From Bacillus carboniphilus (GTDB lineage: Bacteria; Bacillota; Bacilli; Bacillales; JC228): a stretch of 64,000 nucleotides of DNA. The notes under the pieces are model-generated. The model made no database searches. It was not told where the DNA came from and saw only the letters and a program-made list of their open reading frames with translations. Of this stretch, positions 17,845 to 26,395 are shown one piece after another (the stretch's first letter is position 1; each line of letters begins with the position of its first letter). Location: assembly GCF_039522365.1 (NCBI RefSeq), contig NZ_BAAADJ010000064.1, positions 1 to 64,000 of the forward strand, given 5' to 3'. Both the position numbers and the translations under genes were made by a program.

Positions 17845-17870
17845 TGAAACCTTTTTTGAGTTTATACGTC
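17845..17870 (+). promoter_or_regulatory. ECF-sigma-type promoter (TGAAAC-N16-CGTC)
   Basis: TGAAAC at 17845-17850 and CGTC at 17867-17870 are separated by exactly 16 bp, the consensus of SigM/SigW/SigX-type envelope-stress sigma factors in B. subtilis. It is the clearest promoter in the 358-bp gap 17688-18045. It leaves a leader of about 170 bases before the LTA-synthase gene. The rest of the gap is AT-rich without other recognised elements. Confidence 0.6.
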
Positions 17871-18045
17871 TAATTATGAGGGTAACAAAATAAGCATAAA
17901 ATTATTATTCTAAATATGTGTAAAATTGTATTTGATTTTTTATTAAGAACATATTAAGATTATCCATGATTCAATCTAGAACCTATTTTTTGTAAAAACA
18001 TGACAAAAATTAACAATTATAACTGTACCTATAGGAGGTAATCAT

Positions 18046-19935
18046 ATGCGAAACGTAAAGTGGCCAAAGGTTCTACTTATTGCCATTCCAACGATCTTAC
18101 TTTGGCTTAAAACGTATGTCGCCTATAAAACTAGCTTTTCAATCCCAATTGAAAATGTGACTCAGGAAATAATCCTTCTTATAAATCCATTGAGCTTTTT
18201 GCTGATTGTATTCGGGATTAGCATGTATCTGAATGAAAAAAATCAACGCAGATATATCCTTATTACCTATTTCCTTTTGTCTTTTGTTTTATACGCAAAC
18301 GTTGTATACTATCGAGAATTTCATGACTTTATCACGCTTCCCCTGTTATTCCAAACAGGTAACCTTGGAGATTTAGGAGGAAGTGTTTCATCTTTAATTG
18401 GTCTAATTGACCTACTGTTCTTTGTAGATATTATTTTGGTAGCTTTCTTACTATTTAAACTGCCTAAGTATATTAGTAATCCAAGTTTCTCGAAACCAGT
18501 TAGAAGGGCTTACTTTTTAGCAGCAATTGCTATTTCTTTCTTCAATTTAGGTTTAGCTGAGGCTGAGAGACCGCAGTTGTTAACAAGAACTTTTGACAGA
18601 GAAATCCTTGTGAAAAATATTGGAACCTATAACTACCATTTATACGATGCGTTTCTACAGTCAAAAACGTCTGCTCAAAGAGCACTTGCTGATGGAAGTG
18701 AGTTAGCAGATATTGAAAACTATATTCGTGCTAATTATAAAGAGCCAAACCCAGAAATGTTTGGAGCAGCTAAAGGTAAAAACGTAATTGTGATTTCAAT
18801 GGAATCTACACAAAGTTTTGCCATTGGACAAAAAATTAACGGTAAAGAAGTAACACCTTTCTTAAATGATTTCATTGAAGATAGCTTTTATTTTGATAAC
18901 TTCTATGCCCAAGTTGGTCAAGGTAAAACATCTGACTCTGAGTTCTTAGTAGATAATTCACTGTATCCACTAAGTCGTGGGGCTGTTTTCTTTACGCACT
19001 CTGGTAATGAATACGAAGCTATGCCAGAAACATTAACCGAGAACGGTTATTTCACAGCTTCTCTACATGCCAATAATAAAAGTTTCTGGAACCGTGACGT
19101 AATGTATAAATCTTTAGGTTACGACAAGTTCTATGCAGTTGAGGAATATGATGTTCCAGAAGATGAAACAACAGATTGGGGTCTATTAGATATCCCGTTC
19201 TTTGATCAGTCAGTAGAACATTTAAAAGAAATGCAACAGCCATTTTATGCGAAATTTATTACCCTAACAAACCATCATCCGTTTACACTAGAAGATGAAT
19301 ACAAATGGGTAGATGAGTACAACTCCAATAGCGGTACCTTAAACCGTTATTTCCCAACTGTTCGCTATACGGATGAAGCAATTAAACAATTTATTGATCA
19401 ATTAAAAGCAGAAGGAATTTATGATGATTCCATTATCATTATCTATGGAGACCATTATGGAATTTCTCAAAATCATAACAAAGCTATGAGTCAGCTTCTT
19501 GGAAAAGAAATCACTCCGTTTGTTCATACTCAGCTTCAGCGTGTGCCGCTGATTATTCACATTCCTGGTATGGAGGGAGAAACGCTTTCAACTGTTGGGG
19601 GTCAGGTGGACTTAAGACCAACTCTATTACACCTATTAGGTATCTCAACTAAGGGTGACATTGGTTTTGGTTCTGATCTGTTCTCAAAAGATCGACTAGA
19701 CTTTGCCGTTCAGAGAGATGGAAGCTTTGCAACCAAAGGTTACGTTTATTCTGAAAATGTTTGTTACAGTAAAGAGACAGAAGAACCTGTAGACCCACTC
19801 CACTGTGAACCTTATATGGAGATGGCTCAGAAGGAACTAGATTACTCAGATAAAATTATATATGGTGATTTATTGCGATTCTACGGTGAAGACGAAGCAT
19901 CGAAGGAAGAAAATGAATCAACCGATGAAGAATAA
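18046..19935 (+). CDS. yqgS: Lipoteichoic acid synthase-type membrane sulfatase-fold enzyme, YqgS
   Basis: A 629-residue protein with five N-terminal membrane helices (to about residue 170) and an extracellular sulfatase-like domain. It polymerises or primes glycerol-phosphate from phosphatidylglycerol onto a glycolipid anchor. Active-site residues are visible: metal-binding E253 in SMESTQ, nucleophile T295 in QGKTSDSEF, and the YGDHYG motif near residue 470. The linker carries an ALA-type cleavage site (QRALADG, about residue 210). TAGGAGGTAATCAT precedes ATG 18046. Position after glcK matches yqgS, one of several LtaS paralogs in B. subtilis; which paralog role it plays cannot be told. An ECF-type promoter lies upstream. 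Confidence 0.9.
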   Translation: MRNVKWPKVLLIAIPTILLWLKTYVAYKTSFSIPIENVTQEIILLINPLSFLLIVFGISMYLNEKNQRRYILITYFLLSFVLYANVVYYREFHDFITLPLLFQTGNLGDLGGSVSSLIGLIDLLFFVDIILVAFLLFKLPKYISNPSFSKPVRRAYFLAAIAISFFNLGLAEAERPQLLTRTFDREILVKNIGTYNYHLYDAFLQSKTSAQRALADGSELADIENYIRANYKEPNPEMFGAAKGKNVIVISMESTQSFAIGQKINGKEVTPFLNDFIEDSFYFDNFYAQVGQGKTSDSEFLVDNSLYPLSRGAVFFTHSGNEYEAMPETLTENGYFTASLHANNKSFWNRDVMYKSLGYDKFYAVEEYDVPEDETTDWGLLDIPFFDQSVEHLKEMQQPFYAKFITLTNHHPFTLEDEYKWVDEYNSNSGTLNRYFPTVRYTDEAIKQFIDQLKAEGIYDDSIIIIYGDHYGISQNHNKAMSQLLGKEITPFVHTQLQRVPLIIHIPGMEGETLSTVGGQVDLRPTLLHLLGISTKGDIGFGSDLFSKDRLDFAVQRDGSFATKGYVYSENVCYSKETEEPVDPLHCEPYMEMAQKELDYSDKIIYGDLLRFYGEDEASKEENESTDEE

Positions 19936-19936
19936 A

Positions 19937-19967
19937 TAAAAAGGATTCCAACTCGGAATCCTTTTTG
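19937..19967 (+). terminator. Terminator after yqgS
   Basis: AAAAAGGATTCC pairs with GGAATCCTTTTT around AACTC, beginning right after the stop. Confidence 0.9.
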
Positions 19968-20037
19968 TTTTGTACTTGCATTTTTCCTCCGACTAAACAT
20001 ACATCTAGTGTGTAGAGTCTTGCAAGGAGGGAAAGGT

Positions 20038-21225
20038 ATGAAAATTACAGTCCGTTCTGGAGATTCCTTGTGGTATTATAGTCAGCTATTTGGAGTTTCC
20101 CTTCAGTTAATTTTGGATTCTAACCGAAATGTAAACCCAAATACTCTTACTCCTGGAACAGACGTTAACATTCCGGGATTTTTTGCAAGTGGGTATACGA
20201 TAAAGTCAGGAGATAGTTTTTGGAAGTTAGCTTCTGAACGAAATATTTCAGTTGATGCTATATCCATATTAAATCCTTCAGTAAATCCGAGCCGACTACA
20301 AGTAGGGCAGGTTATTCAATTACCAGAACGAGTGGTTTCGAGAATCATAGACGGAAGAGTAAATTATGACTCCTCGAGGTTTCAAGAAGATCTTGCAGCA
20401 ATTCAAGAGATTTATCCGTTTATAAGGGTTGAGCAAATTGGGAGAAGTGTTTTGGGAAAGCCATTAACAGAAATAAGGATTGGAAGAGGGCAGCGAAAAA
20501 TACATTACAACGCATCTTTTCATGCGAATGAGTGGATTACAACGCCAGTACTCATGACATTTATAAATGACTACCTTCTAGCTTTGACAAACTATGGGTC
20601 AATTAGAGGGGTGTATGCATTACCTTTATACGATATAAATACCCTTTCAACTGTTCCACTTGTAAATCCCGATGGGGTAGATTTAGTACTAAATGGTCCT
20701 CCAGCCTCTGTTCGGGGCGAAGTTATTGAAATAAATAACGGAAGTACGAACTTCAATAATTGGAAGGCAAACATTAGGGGAGTGGACCTGAATAATCAAT
20801 ACCCTGCAAATTGGGAAATCGAACAGGCAAGAAAAGAACAAGCACCAGCTCCTGCTAATTTTCCAGGAGAAGCCCCACTTACTGAACCAGAAGCAATCGC
20901 CATTGCAGAATTGACAGGAAACCGACAGTTTGACCAGACTTATGCTTTACACACACAAGGGGAGGTTTTCTTCTGGGGCTATGAAGGGTTGGAACCACCA
21001 CTTTCTGCAGAGTTAGCACAGTACTATGAACGTTTAAGTGGTTATAGAAGCGTTCAATATGTGGATAGTCATGCTGGATACAAAGATTGGTTTATTTCCG
21101 TTTATAGAAGGCCAGGTTTTACGTTTGAATTGGGTAGGGGAGTGAATCCATTACCTATTTCTCAATTTGATACCATCTATCAAGATATGCTTGGAGTATT
21201 CGTGGGCTCTTTGTATAGAAGATAA
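20038..21225 (+). CDS. yqgT: LysM-M14 gamma-D-glutamyl-L-diamino acid endopeptidase, YqgT
   Basis: A 395-residue peptidoglycan hydrolase. Two LysM modules (about residues 1-46 and 49-94) bind the wall, followed by an M14 zinc carboxypeptidase domain. Zinc ligands appear in HANEW (HxxE) and in ALHTQGE; the catalytic Glu is in FTFELGRG. The product resembles endopeptidase I of Bacillus, which cuts the gamma-D-Glu-diaminopimelate bond of spore or cell-wall stem peptides. There is no classical signal peptide before the first LysM. ATG 20038 follows AAGGAGGGAAAGGT; upstream codons lack a ribosome site. Confidence 0.9.
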   Translation: MKITVRSGDSLWYYSQLFGVSLQLILDSNRNVNPNTLTPGTDVNIPGFFASGYTIKSGDSFWKLASERNISVDAISILNPSVNPSRLQVGQVIQLPERVVSRIIDGRVNYDSSRFQEDLAAIQEIYPFIRVEQIGRSVLGKPLTEIRIGRGQRKIHYNASFHANEWITTPVLMTFINDYLLALTNYGSIRGVYALPLYDINTLSTVPLVNPDGVDLVLNGPPASVRGEVIEINNGSTNFNNWKANIRGVDLNNQYPANWEIEQARKEQAPAPANFPGEAPLTEPEAIAIAELTGNRQFDQTYALHTQGEVFFWGYEGLEPPLSAELAQYYERLSGYRSVQYVDSHAGYKDWFISVYRRPGFTFELGRGVNPLPISQFDTIYQDMLGVFVGSLYRR

Positions 21226-21368
21226 TTTATTAGGTGTTCTCAGGAGAGGACGCCTTTTATAGTGGTATAAAAATAAAGGAGAAGATTTTGGAAATGTGAT
21301 GCATTACCTATATAAAAATAGTACTATTGAATCATATTAGTAAAAACTGTAAAGAACTTGTTACATTT

Positions 21369-21395
21369 TGAAACATTTCATAACACTTAATCGTC
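21369..21395 (+). promoter_or_regulatory. Possible ECF-sigma promoter (TGAAAC-N17-CGTC) before yqgU
   Basis: TGAAAC (21369-21374) and CGTC (21392-21395) are 17 bp apart, within the 16-17 range of SigM/SigW-type promoters, 50 bp before the yqgU start codon. Confidence 0.42.
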
Positions 21396-21443
21396 AATAC
21401 ACTATAAAGCCTATAAAATCTGTAAGTTAAAGGGGGGACACCA

Positions 21444-22589
21444 TTGGCCAGAATGCTAGCAATTTTGATAACATTCTTCTTTTTATTAACAGCCTGTGAA
21501 GACTCAGAAAGTGCATTACCTGATTCAATTGAGCAGCCACCATCTTCTGATCAAAGTCAGGACTCTGGAGATACAGAAAATGAAGTAATGACAATAACTC
21601 CCTTAATGATCAGTAATGGTGAGGATGTACAATTTATTGATTGGACTTCCAATGAGGAAGTTATATATATTAGCTCTTATAATGGGGAATCATCCATTAA
21701 CCTATACAATCTAGTCAGTGGTGAAAATAACCCACTTTTTATCACGCAAGGATTTATCCAGATAGTAGAGGTTAGTCCAGACAAAGAGCAATTGCTCGTT
21801 CAAGTCTCCTCTATTGATCATGAAGCAACCTTGCATATACTTGCACTCAATGGAAAGCAGCTTTCTACCATCAATATTCCTTCCTCTGAAATTTATATGG
21901 ATTGGAACGAGAAAAATCCTTCGCAAATATTAGTTACAAGCTTTTCTGAAGATTGGAGTTTTCAATCATACTTATGGAATATTGAAACATCCGAATTGAC
22001 CACACTACAAATTGAACAACCATTTAGTGAATGGATTGGGGAAGAATCTCTTCAATATTTGGATTGGAATGTTGAACAGCCCGAGTTACTAGCTCCGCTA
22101 AAGAGAATGGACCTCGATTCTAATGATCTATCTGTTGTTACAAAAGACATATATTATACAAAGTCTTATGGAGACTGGTTTTTCACGTTAGCACCTTCTA
22201 GTCAAAATGAAGACAAAGGAGTATATCAATTCTATAATGCAACAAGTGGCCAAATCGGAAGCTTTACAGCTTTTCACTTAAATCGTTTTTCTGAATGGGT
22301 TGTTCCATACCATGATTTTGTGGAGTCTGAAAATCGGTTTTACTTCTTTCAACCATTAGAAGGTGGGGACATAGATTTTTATGAAGAAGATTTTGTACTA
22401 TCTAGTTATAGTTTAACGAACGGGGATACAAATATAGTCATGGAAGGACTAGAAAATAAGCCTTTGCAATGTTCTCCTAATGGTGGCTACTGTCTATATG
22501 GTTACCAGCTAGAACAGGTCATTTCAATCCAAAGTGGGAAGGTGACTTCGTTAATTTCAGAAGGAATAAAAAAAGCAGATGCTATGTAG
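21444..22589 (+). CDS. yqgU: Lipoprotein YqgU
   Basis: A 381-residue predicted lipoprotein. A short signal peptide ends in lipobox LTAC (Cys18), then comes an acidic Ser/Asp/Gln-rich linker (EDSESALPDS...) and a long domain with repeating WxxxE and Ser/Asp-rich segments reminiscent of a beta-propeller (WD40/TolB-like). It should sit on the outer face of the membrane. TTG 21444 is the start, 7-8 bases after AAGGGGGG. Position between yqgT and yqgW matches yqgU. Function unknown. Confidence 0.75.
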   Translation: MARMLAILITFFFLLTACEDSESALPDSIEQPPSSDQSQDSGDTENEVMTITPLMISNGEDVQFIDWTSNEEVIYISSYNGESSINLYNLVSGENNPLFITQGFIQIVEVSPDKEQLLVQVSSIDHEATLHILALNGKQLSTINIPSSEIYMDWNEKNPSQILVTSFSEDWSFQSYLWNIETSELTTLQIEQPFSEWIGEESLQYLDWNVEQPELLAPLKRMDLDSNDLSVVTKDIYYTKSYGDWFFTLAPSSQNEDKGVYQFYNATSGQIGSFTAFHLNRFSEWVVPYHDFVESENRFYFFQPLEGGDIDFYEEDFVLSSYSLTNGDTNIVMEGLENKPLQCSPNGGYCLYGYQLEQVISIQSGKVTSLISEGIKKADAM

Positions 22590-22601
22590 GCATCTGCTTT
22601 T
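22571..22601. terminator. Bidirectional terminator between yqgU and yqgW
   Basis: AAAAGCAGATGC (22571-22582) pairs with GCATCTGCTTTT (22590-22601). A and T flanks make it work for both converging genes; it overlaps the end of each. Confidence 0.9.
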
Positions 22602-22779
22602 AGTGTGCAGTTGGATATCCACTGTGGATAAACGTCATAATAGTAAACCATCCAAATACAGCAAGTGTTCCAAAACCAAACACAATTCCTAGTAGGTTTT
22701 TGTTTTTTAAGGATGTAAAAAGTCCAATCGCAGCTAGAATAGTTACGAGTGCAAAAATAATAACTAATCCAATACCCAT
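22600..22779 (-). CDS. yqgW: Small membrane protein, DUF2759 (YqgW)
   Basis: A 59-residue protein (MGIGLVIIFALVTILAAIG...) with two membrane helices (about 3-21 and 29-50) and the C-terminal tail FIHSGYPTAH, typical of the DUF2759 family. AAAGGAGC precedes the minus-strand ATG at 22779. It was found by translating the gap. B. subtilis YqgW is the positional match. Function unknown. Confidence 0.8.
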   Translation of the reverse strand: MGIGLVIIFALVTILAAIGLFTSLKNKNLLGIVFGFGTLAVFGWFTIMTFIHSGYPTAH

Positions 22780-23032
22780 GTTCTTAGCTCCTTTCGAAAA
22801 AGAAAAAGTCCATTTCTATTAAGATAACCTTTTCATTCCTACATTATTTTATAAGTTTTTCTTTTATTTGTCGAGGACCATCGGTGACTTTTATCGATTA
22901 TGATGGAATGTACATCAAATTGCCATATTTTTCAGTGGAAAAGAAACGTAATTTTATAAATACTAGCTATTTGGATAAAATTTTGTCATCATGTACAATA
23001 ATCATAAGAAGTTGCAGGAAGGGTGTAACGAA

Positions 23033-23665
23033 ATGAAGTGGAGAAGAATACCTGCTGGACCACTTGGTACAAACTGTTATGTCGTCTGGAATCAAGAGAA
23101 TAATTGTCTTATTTTTGATCCAGGTGGAGATGAACAAATCATTAAAGCATTCATCAAAAAAAATAATTTAAATCCTAAAGCAATCCTTTTAACCCATGCT
23201 CATTTTGATCACATTGGTGCATTAGAAGAAATTAGAAGTACTTATCAGATTCCAGCTTTCGTCCATGAAAAGGAAGCGAAGTGGTTATTAGATCCTGCTC
23301 TAAATGGATCTCAGTTTTTCCAAATGGGAGTGATTCGCTGTCGTCCAGCCGATGACTTCATTACAAAGGAAGGTTCTCAAAATTTTGGTGGGATTACTTT
23401 GGAAATCCTTGAAACCCCAGGTCATTCTCCAGGAAGCGTTTCTTTTTATTTTGAAGAAGGTGGCTTTGTCATTTCTGGGGATGCTTTATTTTTGGGGAGT
23501 ATCGGACGGACAGATTTACCAGGGGGAGACCATAAGCAATTGATAAAGAGTATTCATGATAAACTTCTCTCTCTTCCGGAAGATACCATTGTCTTATCTG
23601 GTCATGGAGAGGAGACAACCATTATTCAAGAAATGGATCACAATCCTTTCTTAAATGGATTTTAA
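23033..23665 (+). CDS. yqgX: Metallo-beta-lactamase-fold hydrolase YqgX
   Basis: A 210-residue cytoplasmic hydrolase of the glyoxalase II/MBL fold. Metal ligands are visible in THAHFDHIG (HxHxDH, about residue 58), in TPGHSPGS (about residue 131), in SGDALF (Asp) and in SGHGEET (C-terminal His). The family includes hydroxyacylglutathione hydrolases, but the substrate here cannot be fixed; Bacillaceae use bacillithiol rather than glutathione. GGAAGGGTG precedes ATG 23033. The 253-bp gap upstream shows no other feature. Confidence 0.9.
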   Translation: MKWRRIPAGPLGTNCYVVWNQENNCLIFDPGGDEQIIKAFIKKNNLNPKAILLTHAHFDHIGALEEIRSTYQIPAFVHEKEAKWLLDPALNGSQFFQMGVIRCRPADDFITKEGSQNFGGITLEILETPGHSPGSVSFYFEEGGFVISGDALFLGSIGRTDLPGGDHKQLIKSIHDKLLSLPEDTIVLSGHGEETTIIQEMDHNPFLNGF

Positions 23666-23694
23666 AACCTGCTGTTTTAAGTAGGTTTTTTTTC
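23663..23694 (+). terminator. Terminator after yqgX
   Basis: AAAACCTGC pairs imperfectly with GTAGGTTTT, followed by eight T. Confidence 0.7.
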
Positions 23695-23733
23695 TTGCAG
23701 GAAAATGACAGTATGATAGCCAAATTCTAAAGT

Positions 23734-24813
23734 ATGAACAATTTAAAAGAAAAGATTATCCATAGAATTAAACAAGAAACCAATGAGTTTATTCCTTTTG
23801 ATGTGTTTATGGAAATGGCATTATATGAACCTGAACTTGGATACTATGCAAAGGAGAAAGAAAAGGTCGGAAGAAAGGGGGACTTTATAACAACTCCTTT
23901 TCTGTCAGATGTGTTTGCGGAAGTCTTTTGTGATTATTGCTCAGATGATTTTACTGAAAATAGCTGGAACTATTTTTGTGAGATTGGGGCAGGAACTGGA
24001 AAGTTTTTGCAAGCTTGGTCTACTTATATGGAGCAAAAGTACCCTGGCATACATAACGACATCATGTATAGGGTAGTCGAAAAAAGCAAGTACCACCAAC
24101 AGTTAATAAAAGCTATACCTGCTAGTGTAGAAATCGTTGATGATATTACAAGCTTGAAACCTATGAAAGGAATTGTTTTTGCAAACGAATGGCTGGATGC
24201 TTTGCCTGTAAAAGTAGTGACAAAACTTCATGGACATATGTATGAAGTTTGTGTGGGAGAAGAAAACGGTCAAATAGTGGAAAGAATGAGGTTAATTAAC
24301 GAGGAACCCCTTATAAAATTCATTCAGAGGTATCAAATTACGCCTCGGGAAGGGCATCGAATTGAAGTCCCTTATCTCCTGCCTGATATATTTAGTGCCT
24401 TATCTCATAATCTAATTCTAGGAAAGCTCATATTAGTGGATTATATGTATTCACTCGAGGATTGGCAGCAGCCTGAATTAAGAGAAGGTAGCATACGCGG
24501 GTATCAAAATCACCAATTAAAGAGAAATGTGTTAACCAATCCTGGTGAAATGGATATCACCTACCATATACCGATAGAGCCCCTTATCAAGATTGCAAAA
24601 GAACAAGGATTTACGCTTATGGAATCTGAGAGGCAAGATCAGTTTTTAATGAAACATGGAATCTTAAATAAGCTCCAGGATCACACACAGCTGGACCCCT
24701 TCCATCCAACTGTAAAGAGGAATCGGGCCATTCAATCCCTTATTTCACCTTCAGGAATGAGTGCTTATTTTCGAGTTTTAGTTTTTGAAAAAGAAAAAAG
24801 AGCTTCTTTTTAG
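23734..24813 (+). CDS. SAM-dependent methyltransferase, MidA/NDUFAF7 family
   Basis: A 359-residue cytoplasmic methyltransferase. The N-terminal segment FMEMALYEPELGYYAKEKEKVGRKGDF is diagnostic for the MidA (COG1565) family. The SAM-binding glycine motif EIGAGTGKF is near residue 87, followed by the VFANEWLDALPV motif. ATG 23734 has no Shine-Dalgarno. TATGAT at 23712-23717 would start transcription about ten bases upstream, so the message may be nearly leaderless. A stop codon directly upstream rules out a longer form. The substrate in bacteria is unknown. Confidence 0.87.
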   Translation: MNNLKEKIIHRIKQETNEFIPFDVFMEMALYEPELGYYAKEKEKVGRKGDFITTPFLSDVFAEVFCDYCSDDFTENSWNYFCEIGAGTGKFLQAWSTYMEQKYPGIHNDIMYRVVEKSKYHQQLIKAIPASVEIVDDITSLKPMKGIVFANEWLDALPVKVVTKLHGHMYEVCVGEENGQIVERMRLINEEPLIKFIQRYQITPREGHRIEVPYLLPDIFSALSHNLILGKLILVDYMYSLEDWQQPELREGSIRGYQNHQLKRNVLTNPGEMDITYHIPIEPLIKIAKEQGFTLMESERQDQFLMKHGILNKLQDHTQLDPFHPTVKRNRAIQSLISPSGMSAYFRVLVFEKEKRASF

Positions 24814-24834
24814 AAAAGAAGCTCTTTTTTGCTT
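24792..24834. terminator. Bidirectional terminator between MidA-type gene and yqgY
   Basis: A long, near-perfect stem, AAGAGCTTCTTTT with AAAAGAAGCTCTT around TAG, flanked by A and T runs on both sides. Confidence 0.92.
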
Positions 24835-24840
24835 TTTGGT

Positions 24841-25083
24841 TTAATGTCCTGCTCCAGGTGTCATCATAAATGTTGTATAGTAAGTAAAACCTGCAAAGAA
24901 CACTGTTAAATACGCACCAAAAATATAAATGTACATTCTTTCGGAGAGTTTTAAATATCCTAAGAAAACGAAAAAGGCCGTTTGACCGAAGAAAATGAGA
25001 GAAACCTCAACCATATCTCCTAAGAAAAACATAATAGCGAAAATTCCAGTCCAGAAGCCTAGAACTCTGTACATACGATCCAT
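24841..25083 (-). CDS. yqgY: Small membrane protein, DUF2626 (YqgY)
   Basis: An 80-residue protein with three membrane helices (about 9-27, 31-45 and 50-70) and the C-terminal MMTPGAGH tail, typical of DUF2626. GAAGGAGGGATACAT precedes the minus-strand ATG. B. subtilis YqgY is the positional match next to comG. Function unknown. Confidence 0.85.
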   Translation of the reverse strand: MDRMYRVLGFWTGIFAIMFFLGDMVEVSLIFFGQTAFFVFLGYLKLSERMYIYIFGAYLTVFFAGFTYYTTFMMTPGAGH

Positions 25084-25330
25084 ATGTATCCCTCCTTCGT
25101 GCCCACTATGCTACTACAACATTATAATAAACATTATGCAAGAATGTAAATAATCCTTTGACTAAAGTTTGTGTCTGTTTCGTCACAAATATTCAAAAAG
25201 GCTTGATTTTTAAAGGATATTCACGATTTTAATGAAGATTTTTTTAAAAAAATATTTTTGAAAGAAGGATTTCACTGGGTATTCATGGAAAAAGAATAAG
25301 GCCGGAGTAAATAAAGGAAAGGAAAATGTA

Positions 25331-26395
25331 ATGATATCCACAATAGAAGAGCAAGTTCATCGTTTGCTTAAAAAAGCTCTGGATTTACATGCAACGGATA
25401 TTCATATTGTTCCGAAAGAAAAGACTACCAAAGTTTTCTTCAGACTACAGCACATGCTTAGTTTTCTTTATGACATACCCCATGATCAAAGTAGTCGACT
25501 TATATCCCACTTTAAATTTATGGCTGGTTTAGATATAGGTGAAAAAAGAAAACCACAAAGTGGTGCATACTCCACTTTTATCAATGATCTCCCTGTAAGT
25601 TTACGATTATCCACTCTTCCAACTTCATTTTCTGAAAGTCTAGTCATTCGAATTCTTCCTCAAGAATCTGCGATCCCGATTGAGCAAGTTGCTTTATTTC
25701 CATCTACAACAAAAAAACTGATTGCTTTATTAAAACATGCCCATGGGCTCTTACTATTCACAGGGCCAACGGGTAGCGGGAAATCCACGACTCTATATAC
25801 GTTGTTGCAGTATTCATCCAAGTGGTTTAAACGGAATATCATTTCGCTTGAAGACCCAATTGAGAGAAACACTTCCGAATTTCTTCAAGTTCAAGTGAAT
25901 GAAAAAGCAGGTGTATCGTATGCCACCGGGTTAAGAGCCATTTTACGTCATGACCCTGATGTTATTGTAGTGGGGGAAATTAGAGATGAGGAAACAGCGC
26001 AGGTCGCTGTTAGGGCAGCCTTGACGGGTCACTTAGTGGTATCTTCATTGCATACTCGAAATGCTAAAGGAGCCATAACACGCTTATTAGAATTAGGTGT
26101 GAAGGATTATGAAATAGAACAAGCGTTAATAGGAGTATCTGCCCAAAGACTAATCCAAATCAAATGTCCATACTGTGGAAAAAGATGCACTGTACACTGT
26201 CCCTTTTATAAAAGAAAGCGTGCTTGTATTTATGAAATGTTAGCAGGCCAACAGTTGAAAAAAGTAATGAGTGAGATGAATAGCCCTAATCAAGAAGCTT
26301 CATACAGGACTCTTAAGGAAGAATTAGCAAAGGGAATGGCGCTTGGCTTTGTGGATGAAGAAGAGTATAAGCGATGGGTATACTCTATTGAGTAG
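25331..26395 (+). CDS. comGA: Competence pseudopilus ATPase ComGA
   Basis: A 354-residue cytoplasmic ATPase of the type II secretion/type IV pilus family that drives assembly of the DNA-uptake pseudopilus. It has Walker A GPTGSGKST from G145, Asp-box and Walker B regions (RHDPDVIVVGEIRD), His-box (LVVSSLHTRN), and a C-terminal zinc-type CPYCGKRC motif (about residue 279). ATG 25331 follows GGAAAGGAAAATGTA. First gene of the comG operon. The gap 25084-25330 is AT-rich; AAAA-N5-TTTT stretches near 25245 could be a ComK site but are too common in such DNA to claim. Confidence 0.95.
   Translation: MISTIEEQVHRLLKKALDLHATDIHIVPKEKTTKVFFRLQHMLSFLYDIPHDQSSRLISHFKFMAGLDIGEKRKPQSGAYSTFINDLPVSLRLSTLPTSFSESLVIRILPQESAIPIEQVALFPSTTKKLIALLKHAHGLLLFTGPTGSGKSTTLYTLLQYSSKWFKRNIISLEDPIERNTSEFLQVQVNEKAGVSYATGLRAILRHDPDVIVVGEIRDEETAQVAVRAALTGHLVVSSLHTRNAKGAITRLLELGVKDYEIEQALIGVSAQRLIQIKCPYCGKRCTVHCPFYKRKRACIYEMLAGQQLKKVMSEMNSPNQEASYRTLKEELAKGMALGFVDEEEYKRWVYSIE

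Noticed and set aside
17940-17975. PhoP boxes before yqgS (TTAAGA twice, 11 bp apart)
   Set aside because: G in place of C/T at the fifth position in both copies and no third box.
25190-25275. ComK boxes before comGA
   Set aside because: AAAA-N5-TTTT stretches exist, but the DNA is so AT-rich that pairs at known spacings are expected by chance.
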